Shown here: positions 44,670-52,413 of the stretch, in pieces
Numbering within the stretch: the first letter of the stretch is position 1
Layout of the letters: each line of letters starts with the position of its first letter
DNA from: Lingula anatina
Taxonomy: Eukaryota; Brachiopoda; Lingulata; Lingulida; Lingulidae
NCBI RefSeq assembly: GCF_001039355.2
Contig: NW_019774402.1
Location: 752,057 to 804,469, forward strand
Direction: 5' to 3'
Length of the DNA: 52,413 nt
Made by a program: the position numbers and the translations under genes
The notes under the pieces: generated by a model
What the model was told of the DNA's origin: nothing
Database searches by the model: none
The model's input: the letters and a program-made list of their open reading frames with translations, nothing else

Positions 44670-45440
44670 TAAGAACCATTTAAAAATACATAATTTTTAT
44701 CAGAGATTTGGCAATTTTTAATGAAATATTAGGTACATGTATGTTTGTTCTTTATTACAAGCCCAAAAAGTGAATTTTATCTACAAGGGCAAAATTCATC
44801 TTTCTTTCACATGTGTTGAAATAATGATTCCAGGGCTCTGCATTTACAGCTTGTTATTAGAGTTCTTCTCACCTTCTAAGTCAAACAACATAGATCTTAG
44901 TTGATGAATTACTAAAGACAATTGAAGAAATAAGCATATGTTGAATACTCCTTCCCACAGACCGATTCAGTTAACAATGGCTATGAAAAAACCTAGGCTG
45001 TGCACTGTAGTAAAAATCAAATTAAAACATATTAGTTAAACAATCAAATGTCTATTATAGTGTGCAACATTGTATATTCAGCAACGAAATTCCAAACATT
45101 TCAGATAGAGAGGACTTGCCTAAGTAATTATAACTTAAAATCAATAATAGACATACAGAATTGTCATTCACCAAATTTACAGGCAAATCTCAGCATCAGT
45201 GTGCAGAAAATGTTTATTTCTACTGCAACTGTGTGTATATTTACTGAATATCTGTCCAGGTAATTCAAGTGATTTTGTTAATACACTGAAGAGTGTAGAC
45301 ACATTTCTTCACATTTTTGATTTTGTCATTATGAAATTGGTGGGCACTACTCTGAGTAGTACATTATACTTACTAGTAGTAGTAACTCTACCTGCTGTGT
45401 AAGGTTACAAATTGACATCAACAAGTAAAACGTACGTTAG
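43640..45440. other. Non-coding stretch
   Basis: AT-rich sequence upstream of the GIN-like exons. Apart from an (AT)n run I find no repeat or gene. Short open frames near 45.0-45.4 kb do not have convincing composition. Confidence 0.45.
44631..44666. repeat. (AT)n microsatellite
   Basis: Eighteen uninterrupted AT dinucleotides. Confidence 0.95.
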
Positions 45441-45445
45441 ACTTA

Positions 45446-45606
45446 CTTGCCAACTGGTAGATGATTTTTCCCTTTTTTCTACTTTGTTCTTTTGAAGTAG
45501 ACCAAAAAATCGCCGATATATCAGCCTTCCTCAGTCCCTCCACTTTTAGTGATTTCCTCCTACATGCTGTGTTTTTCAGAAGTAAATGGCTCTTAAAAGT
45601 AAACAA
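45446..45606 (-). CDS. Possible 5' exon of the GIN-like gene
   Basis: A very strong donor (GGCAA|GTAAGT) closes a frame that starts at ATG and contains SLKVEGLRKADISAIFWSTS and a Lys-rich end. It lies upstream on the same strand as the exon at 43482. The frame that would join in phase to it is a different one, which opens only after a TAG. Coding status is uncertain. Confidence 0.25.
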
Positions 45607-45719
45607 ACATCTTACTCCATGTTTCTTATCATCTGTTACATACTTCTACTTATCAAATCTTATATAAATCGAGCATAATGTATTGATAAATCGATAGAGA
45701 CAGACTGTACACGCCGAAG

Positions 45720-46250
45720 TCTCTCAGATTTGCCTGCGCTTTGTGCGCATGTGCAGAACGGATGGTTCACGCTCCGAGCCCTACACGCCACACCGGGGTC
45801 TCCATGGCCTGTGTTATCTCCACAGCCCTTCAGAAAGACAGTTTTTGCTCCTACAAAAATCTCATTTTATGTGGCCTCCAAACTCAGGCCACGTAAAGTT
45901 TTCTCTCAATGCTTCCGACATGTTTTCTCTAAATTTTTAGTGTTTGGCAAGTTTTTGTATCTCAGCGGTGTATTCCCTGACAGTCACTCTCTGGTCCCTC
46001 TTGAAGAACCGGAACCTTTCAGAGATCACAACCAGTTTTGGATTCAAATAGTCCCTTAACTTTGCAGTAAACATGTCATATGTTTACTCCGACGCCTTTG
46101 CAGGGGTCACCGATTCACGGCACAACTGGTACATGTACGTCGTAGCACTGATGATGCTAAGCAATGCTGCTACTTTCTTCTCATCACCTAAGTGTATTTA
46201 CAATAAATATGCCCACACTGTTTCATCCATTTGTTGGAACTGACTTTATT
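45720..46250 (-). pseudogene. Ty3/gypsy gag relic
   Basis: Minus-strand frame with KVAALLSIISATTYM, YDMFTAKLRDYLNPKLVVIS, ERFRFFKRDQRVTVREYTAE and, after a shift, AVEITQAMET. This order and spacing match the capsid part of a gypsy gag. Several stops and shifts break it, and no zinc knuckle or protease follows. Confidence 0.65.
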
Positions 46251-46264
46251 GACCTTATTACGTG

Positions 46265-46848
46265 TTATATAACAGTGTTAAGCACCACACAATCTAGTTC
46301 TTTAGGTGTACTGTAAGTACATAAATAACAGTCATGAAGCAGGAAACCTCTGTCTGCTAGGATCTGATCATAAGGCATGTGGTATTTACTCTCCATAAAA
46401 GCAGAATTACACACAATCATTACATGCTCTACCACCCCAAATTTTAGAGAAAAAAAGTCGATATGGCCATGGTGGTTACAGGAAATAAAAAATATAATTT
46501 TGTAGCTGCCATAAGTTTGTGCACAGGCTGTGATTCTATGAATATTTTGCAACAATCCACAATTGAAGTTGATTAGGGGAATTAATCCGAAAATACCTCT
46601 GGTAATGTTCTAAATACACTTTCTCTGCCTGGTGGTACAATTGTGAAACTTCGTTTGGAATATGGTGTGTCAATCCATTTCCAAAAAATGTCAATCAGGG
46701 TGGTTTTGGGTTACCCCTTGATGTGTGCCAAAAATTCAAATGTGAGGTTATAACTTATTTCAGTAACATCATCAATAACTGTTCCTTCAAGGGTAGACTA
46801 CATTGCTTCACCAGTAGGAAGAATGTACTCATTGCTATTGCAAGACAC
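46265..46848 (-). pseudogene. ISL2EU-type (DDE_Tnp_4) transposase relic, copy 1
   Basis: Frames contain FWKWIDTPYSKRSFTIVPPG, ESVFRTLPEVFSD and SIVDCCKIFIES (first Asp), then a second frame with HGHIDFFSLKFGV and QILADRGFLLHD. The LADRGF motif with the preceding 'serine-glycine' strand is typical of the DDE_Tnp_4 domain in ISL2EU/Harbinger-related transposons. Stops and frameshifts are present. Confidence 0.65.
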
Positions 46849-47051
46849 TACTCTCTTGGTGTTCAAATTTCTAATAGCTGCACTACAGTTTAAACATAAA
46901 AAAACATTTTCCTGGGTGTAAGATCAATTGAATACAAATTGTAATGTTTGAGCAGCTGTAGGTCCTTTCTTGAAACTGAGGTTAAGCCCTACTCTTCTGT
47001 AACCCTTTTCCTTGGAGTCAAAAATGTTATTGCAGCAGATACTGACTTCAC

Positions 47052-47250
47052 TTTGGTTCTTTTGAATTGACATTTTTCAGATCTGAGTAATAGTAATTTT
47101 GAGTTCTTACATAATAATCCTTTGAATTGACATATTTTTCAGATCTGAGTGATAGTAATTTTGAGTTTTTACATAATAATCCTTAGAACTGACATATTTC
47201 TGATCTGAGTGATAGTAATTTTCAGCTTCACATAATAAAAATTCTACTTC
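47052..47250. repeat. About 70-bp tandem repeat, three units
   Basis: Three consecutive units carry TTGAATTGACAT, CAGATCTGAGTGATAGTAAT and TTTTGAGTT-TTACATAATA. The third unit is diverged at its end. It lies between the two transposase copies. Confidence 0.8.
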
Positions 47251-47453
47251 GGCGACTTTGTTTTCATGAATCAGTTAATTTGTCAGAAACCTAGAGAACA
47301 GGTGACTTGCCTCGTGTTCCATGTGCTATGATAAAACCAGCCTAATCTAGACACCTGAGCACACTGGGATTGCGTTAGAGATCACGTGACCATAAGTTCT
47401 GCTCGCGCGCAGTAGGTTACTGGCGGTTGAAAACCTTGCGTCATGACCTGAGT

Positions 47454-47795
47454 AGCTGCCATAAGTTTGTGCACAGGCTGTGACTCTGAATATTTTGCAA
47501 CAATCCACAATTGAAGTTGATTAGGGGAATTAATCTTTAAATACTTTTGGTAATGTTCTAATTACACTTTCTCTGCCTGATGGTACAATTGTGAAACTTC
47601 ATTTGGAATACAGTGTGTCAATCCATTTCCAAAAAATATCAATCAGGGTGGTCTTGGGTTACCCCTTGATGTGTGCCAAAAATTCAAATGTGAGGTTATA
47701 ACTTATTTCAGTAACATCATCAATAACTGTTCCTTCAAAGGTAGACTACATTGCTTCACCAGTAGGAAGAATGCGTTCATTGCTATCACAGGACA
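47454..47795 (-). pseudogene. ISL2EU-type transposase relic, copy 2 (5' half)
   Basis: Repeats 46504-46848 in the same orientation, from AGCTGCCATAAGTTTGTGCA to ACCAGTAGGAAGAATG, with scattered differences. The ADRGF half is missing. Immediately beside it is the 26-bp word shared with the element at 12.7 kb. Confidence 0.65.
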
Positions 47796-48149
47796 TGTAA
47801 ACACACCAAAAAGTCCTGTTATCATTTAAATGGCAGCATTGCCCTCAACAGATGAGGCACAGTAGCATACTATTAAGTAATACTATTATGATGAATGAAT
47901 ATCACCAGTTAGTTTTCACAAGTAATATTGTCCACTGTATGTTTGAATTGAACATTCAAAGTTCACCATTTTAACATGTAAAGAAACCCAACAAACCGAT
48001 TCCTCCCTTCCAAACTTCTCATTAAGTGTTACAAAGAACTTGATCTCACTTCCTTTGTATTTTCTCACATAACAGCCAGTGACACAGCAAGGTTTTTGGA
48101 ATTTTTATGTGTTACCTACTCCACGTCTAATACATGAACTGAACAAGGT

Positions 48150-48390
48150 TGCTAAAGAGTTTGCCCCCACACCTGGGTGTCACTTGGGCTCCAACTGCAA
48201 GAATCCTGGGCACTGTTATCACTATCAGCCTCTTCTTCAGAGTCATCATCTGCACGTGTGGCTGGTCTGGGATGGTCTGCTTTGTCTCCTGCCTCCTGCC
48301 TTGCGGTTTGAAGAAACCAAATAAGCTTTCATTGGTCAGTGGTCGTAGTTTCTTCTTTGGAGGCATTATTATTCTAGTACCAAAAATGCT
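48150..48390 (-). pseudogene. N-terminus of a transposon-like protein with FF motif
   Basis: A minus-strand ATG begins MPPKKKLRPLTNESLFGFFK followed by a Gln/Arg-rich part. After a one-base shift it reads DDDSEEEADSDNSAQD and ends at a stop (QTL). A basic start, an LxxFF motif and a following acidic patch resemble the N-termini of hAT-like transposases. No catalytic domain follows, so it is a fragment or a first exon (a GTGTGG donor-like site lies before the stop). Confidence 0.4.
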
Positions 48391-48570
48391 TGAACCATCA
48401 CAGGTCCTTCTTTGCAGAACTTCGGAGGGTCGGGTGAATGTCATGGGCTATTACGTGCTATATCGTGAAGGCTAATTTTAGTAATCGTATATAGACACGC
48501 CTCGGTTTTGAGAAGGAAGACCGTTTTATCATAGTTGTAGTTAAATATAATTATTTTAACTTCAGATTTA

Positions 48571-48818
48571 GACTGCATTCCCACAGATTTAGATTGATCC
48601 ATCTGGATCAACCTATCTCCCTGGGGGTTCATGCTAAATTGCTGTCAGCTCAAGAGGCTTAAATGCCTGTCACACCTACCGAATCGGCTAGGGTAAAGAT
48701 AATTACCCCCTAACAGCTTTACTAGGCGTGACAGACATTTAAGCCGGTCAAGTTGACAGCAATTTAGTGAGACTCTCCAGGGGGATAGATCGATCTAAAT
48801 ATCTGTGGGAATGGTCTC
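48571..48818. mobile_element. Foldback MITE, copy 1
   Basis: The two halves are near-perfect inverse copies: GACTGCATTCCCACAGATTT at the left against GAGACCATTCCCACAGATAT read back from the right. Matching internal blocks are AAATTGCTGTCA and CTTAAATG-CTGTCA. The whole element could form one long hairpin. Same family as 51645-51872. Confidence 0.8.
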
Positions 48819-49111
48819 TTAGTACATATATTTCTGGCTGTAAAAATGTTAACTAAATATCAAGCTGCTGTCTGTGATACCGAGTTTCCATTTCATTAAA
48901 AAAGATGTGGGTTTTTTATTTCCATGAATTTATCACACCATTTGTCAAATAAACATGCAAGATTGCTGTTTTAAATGCATACTTCCTGTGATTTCATGAC
49001 CCAGAGTAATCCCTGACAATAGATTATTAACAACCTCTACATACACGAACGTTGTTTGATGAGAAAAAATTTTAGCTTGATTTTTTTTTAGATTAAAATT
49101 TATTATGTTAC

Positions 49112-50022
49112 CCCTGTCTGCAGAGTCACAAAGTGATAAAAGAACAGCAGCAATATGGCTGCATCTTCTTAGGGCTGAAGACTTGCAATAGCAAGTGGCA
49201 TCTAACACTGCTCCACTTATGATGGACAGAGCAATAGTCACAGTGTATGGATTTTCATTTCTCATAGAGGGCAAAACTTTGGCTTTGACATGAAACATAT
49301 TGTCAGACACTTTATACCCCGTTCACACTGCATTTAACTGGTTAAGTAGCAAATTAGGTCGAGATTCGAATTATTGTGGTAGTCTGAACGCATGAGGATT
49401 TTGTAAACCAGTTTCTAAAAATCCTACTAGCAAGCTGGATTTTCTCCAGTGATTCGGTTACTTTACTGGAAGGGCCACCTGTTTAGATCGCACTGCGCAT
49501 GCACCAGCAAATCTTGCGGGAAAGAAAAAGCAACATGCCAGGCCGGTGACCCATACTCTCCGACAAAACCTGGCTAGTCCCCGAAAACCTCTCAGTGATA
49601 TCGATGATAGTGACTGCAAGTTACCCATAAATCACTGATGTATAGACATACATGAATACTTAAGAACATCTCTTTCTGATACATGTATTTTACAGACAGA
49701 AAAAATATCACTGAACCTACCTTTCGACCACTTCACTCCGGTTTCCACTGGATTTTAGGCTCCTGCAGGCAAGCCAACGTCTCAACTGAATGCTGGAATG
49801 TTCAGCTATTGTTTTATATAAAAATTTTGCTGCTACGACATCATCCTCTGTCAATTTAACAAGGAAACTGTTGTTGTCCCTTTCTTCACCATTGAAACTC
49901 AACGTGCAGATTGCTGTATTTGTCAGACTTCTGCATTCCACGGTGAACTCAATAATATGCATGAGCTTTTTCTTTTCTATCCGAATTGTATAACCCCCAC
50001 CCCCGGAAAATTCTCCTCCCAT
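49112..50022 (-). CDS. SAP-plus-SWIM domain gene, two exons seen
   Basis: The first exon (49721-50022) starts MGGEFSGGGGYTIRIEKKKL and ends with a SAP-like helix pair, LRRWLACRSLKSSGNRSEVV, at donor AAAG|GTAGGT. The second (49112-49311) contains AKVLPSMRNENPYTVTIALS, then a SWIM zinc finger CYCKSSALRRCSHIAAVLL (CxC...CxH), ending G|GTAACA. SAP and SWIM together are typical of multicopy animal proteins that go on to a YqaJ-like nuclease domain, often transposon-linked. That domain is not in the window downstream on this strand. The second exon's acceptor is weak. Neither exon has a stop or frameshift. Confidence 0.6.
49315..49560. other. Intron with CCGTTCACACTG-type repeat start
   Basis: Between the SAP and SWIM exons. 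ACCCCGTTCACACTGCATTT, followed by AACTGGTTAAG, looks like a repetitive-element terminus, and an ACTGCGCATGCACC NRF1-like word lies near 49492. No gene is present. Confidence 0.35.
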
Positions 50023-50395
50023 GTGCCTCTATAAAAATGGTGCATTCATCTGAAACAGATTTAAACCAGTTAGTGTGCTATATTTTTATTGAACACATCT
50101 GCAAAATCCTTACACCTCTGCACAAAAATATTAAATTCAAGCATTATTTATAAAGAAACTACTGGTTATGATATAATTCAATAAATAAGCCCTTATTACT
50201 CAGAATGGCATCTGATGTGAGAGCATAAAAATGAGGACCATTTTGGCAATCACACTTTGATATGACAAAATTATTCATGGTATCATTTATTCAGTAAAGG
50301 ATTTTAAACCAATTTTGGAAGAATCTGTAAACACCACATCTTCAAACTGCTCATGCACTGCTAATGCCTATCTACACCATGCCACACATTTTGGT

Positions 50396-50484
50396 TTATT
50401 GGTCATCCTTAATCACTTTCCACTTTTGATTCAGGACAGTTTCTTTCTCATCTTTTTTGACTGCTGCAACACTGACCTTGAGAC
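50396..50484 (-). CDS. Terminal exon candidate, unknown gene
   Basis: CCAATTTTTTAG precedes a frame with KVSVAAVKKDEKETVLNQKW, ending KVIKDDQ and TAA. The stop codon is itself part of an AATAAA signal. The reading is Lys/Glu-rich and protein-like but short. Upstream exons on the minus strand were not found. Confidence 0.3.
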
Positions 50485-50489
50485 CTAAA

Positions 50490-51640
50490 AAATTGGATAT
50501 TTGCCCCCTGGTCTACCAATTCTGTTAGTGCAGCACCCACTTTTACTTGAAATAACCCTCTTTTTCCTCTATTATCAGAACGCGTATCATGTTTGCTAGT
50601 TTGCTGTCAAAAATTTTCCTGTTCTTTGAAGTACAACAGAATCCCATAGTTGTTAGTTGAAAATGTCACTTTATTGATAATTGTACTTTGATTAATACAC
50701 AAAGTATGAATTAAAAATACATGTAGTGAAATATAATAATATGATAATTATGTATGGCAAGTAATTTACAAGTTTAAGATAAGATTTTAAGTTACAGCAA
50801 AGAGGGAAAAAGGATAAATTATATTATCATAAAAAAAAACTTTTCTAGATATATTTGGTTAACATAGCTTATCTCTTCTGCATGTAAGTCTTGCATGTAC
50901 ACTGTTTGAATTTTGAGTGCTTCATCATACTGAATATCAGGATATTCAATTTTGCATTCCCATTCCAGAACTGTTTTAATTTTCATATATGATAATTATA
51001 AAACACAAACTGAAATTTTTTCATACCATTAGCTTATTTTTGCTCTTTGTTTTAATTTTGTCTTTTTGTTATATTGTGAGACCCTGGTGCCAAACTTTGC
51101 AGGCACATTCCAATGGAGATATGACATGTAGAAGGGTATATGAGTTCTGTAGATAAAATCCCTGCTCTTTTCAATAAAGATATTGTAGTGTCTGTCTTGC
51201 TTTTTTAACATGTATAGGGCATTTGGAAACAAAATCTGAAATGTACCCACAAGTGAATTGGTTGTCTTGCAAATACATTTACCAAAAAACACTAAGCTCA
51301 AAATGAGTGTTAACTTTTTTAAAATTTTTTAATGTAAGGCTACATAGAAGACTATATGTTAAGCCCTGCAAATGCTGCTATAATTTCCTGAACGATTGGT
51401 GAAATGTATTTAGAATGTGTGCTATTTTCAACCAAACAGGTTATCGATTTTCGCTAATCTAAATCTCAGATGGAAGATTTTAAGGCTTAGTTTGTCAAAG
51501 TATTAGTGTGATACTTATTATCCGTTTCTACAATAATGTGGTGAGCAGTTATGTATCCTGTAATTCCATTCTGATGATAACATGTCAAGAGCAATGTTGA
51601 CAATCATACATCTGTCAATGCCATATAAATAGATCCTGAA
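50490..51640. other. Non-coding stretch
   Basis: AT-rich sequence with no supportable exon, repeat or RNA gene. Short open frames (for example near 51.0-51.3 kb) lack splice context or recognisable motifs. Confidence 0.45.
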
Positions 51641-51644
51641 GTTT

Positions 51645-51872
51645 AGAGTGCATTCCCATAGATTTTTAGATCGATCTATCCCCGTGGGGAGTCTCACTAG
51701 ATTGTTGTCAGCCTGACCGACTTAAATGTCTGCCCTGCCTACTAAAAGCTGTAAGGGGGTAATTAATTTTTGTGCGTGCTTGGCGCTCGGAACCTGACAG
51801 CAATTTAGCGTGAACCTCTAAGAAGTTAGGTCGATCCGGAAAGATTGATCTAAATCTATGGGAACCCAGTCT
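51645..51872. mobile_element. Foldback MITE, copy 2
   Basis: The left AGAGTGCATTCCCATAGATT pairs with the right AATCTATGGGAACCCAGTCT. The internal blocks (ATTGTTGTCAGCCTGACCGA against CCTGACAGCAATTTAGCGTG) pair in the same order as in copy 1. Copy 2 is more diverged between its arms than copy 1. Confidence 0.75.
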
Positions 51873-51874
51873 TA

Positions 51875-52413
51875 TTTAGAGTGCTGCTACCGTTGACACC
51901 TCTATACAGCAAGCCTTGTACTGGTTGTATGTAAATGCAATATATAAGCAAAAATGAAACACCAAATAATAGAAAATAAAATAACCTGACATCAGCTTTG
52001 TTGTTGATTTTGTTTTATTTCCTTTTTAAATTTGTTCATGCTTTATGTGTGGTGAATGTAAGAATTAAAACTTCATTCTTTTTGGCAGACTTTGCATGCA
52101 TACATGTGTTTGTACCAAAATTAAAAGGTAAAACAAGGACTTTCACATATGTGTTACACATATTTCATCTGTTATTACACAGTTAACAAATGTGGGGTTT
52201 GCTGATGGTGTTTGAAGTATTTTAGCTTGACATTCCTCTCCTTTTCTCATATTGTCCAAGCTTACTAAGTTGAGCCGTGAATCTAGTTTTGGCATCTTCA
52301 GATGATTGTTTTTGTTTATAACATTATGTGTACTTGTCTCCTTTTGTCCAAAATGGAAGAAAGCACAAAAATCTTGGCGAAAGTGTTTTCCCAATACACA
52401 ATATATAATGAAG
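51875..52413. other. Window end, no gene called
   Basis: A minus-strand frame at 52143-52394 reads partly like protein (MPKLDSRLNLVSLDNMRKGE), but an overlapping frame does too and no splice sites settle it. Nothing firm can be stated. Confidence 0.35.

Noticed and set aside
1-52413. CRISPR arrays, bacterial operons, ribosome-binding sites, rRNA or tRNA genes
   Set aside because: Intron structure and transposon types show an animal nuclear genome; no tRNA box pattern or rRNA sequence was recognised.

Overview
This window is nuclear DNA from an animal. It is AT-rich, has spliceosomal introns with GT-AG borders, and is dense in decayed and nested transposable elements. The element mix fits a marine invertebrate such as a mollusc, hemichordate or lancelet, but I cannot place it more precisely. 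Elements present are BEL/Pao, Ty3/gypsy, ZNF862-like hAT, ISL2EU-type, Kolobok-like TTAA MITEs, Helentron-like elements with tandem cores, and integrase-core, HECT and SAP-SWIM gene families. Runs of N and near-identical neighbouring blocks show that it is a draft assembly with at least two doubtful joins.

Region 1 (1-14 kb) is mostly intronic or intergenic. A plus-strand gene that I cannot name leaves three phase-compatible C-terminal exons (7206-11803). Several spliceable exon candidates lie on the minus strand. Four small terminal-inverted-repeat elements are inserted here, two of them an inverted pair of one TTAA family. A likely bidirectional promoter with an NRF1-like site sits near 13.96 kb.

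Region 2 (14.5-16.7 kb) holds the one clearly intact conserved gene: UFSP1, the UFM1-specific protease. It has five exons encoding 216 residues, and the Cys and Asp-Pro-His active site is present. One intron carries a Helitron-type 3' end.

Region 3 (17-31 kb) is a nested transposon stack. It contains a gypsy pol relic joined to an SGNH-esterase relic, a nonautonomous hAT-like element, an LTR-like leader, and a spliced DDE/integrase-core gene. That gene is split by an 8.2 kb ZNF862-like hAT transposon flanked by a CTCTTAG duplication. The hAT itself contains a BEL/Pao fragment and repeated copies of its own middle exons.

Region 4 (31-43 kb) starts with a HECT E3-ligase C-terminus that converges tail to tail on the integrase gene. 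Next come a Helentron-like element with a perfect palindrome, a microsatellite and a 161-bp tandem core, a second BEL/Pao copy, a second short copy of the same Helentron-like family, and a MITE.

Region 5 (41-52 kb) holds exons of a GIN/KRBA2-like integrase gene, a gypsy gag relic, a duplicated ISL2EU-type transposase relic, the N-terminus of a transposon-like protein, a SAP-plus-SWIM gene, and two foldback MITEs of one family.

The most interesting signals are: (a) the convergent integrase-core plus HECT gene pair; (b) PCNA-interaction-like motifs at the N-termini of two transposon proteins; (c) compensating indels that erase the first catalytic Asp of the integrase; and (d) Helitron-type 3' ends whose hairpins differ in sequence but are conserved in structure, with a paralogous empty site in the window.
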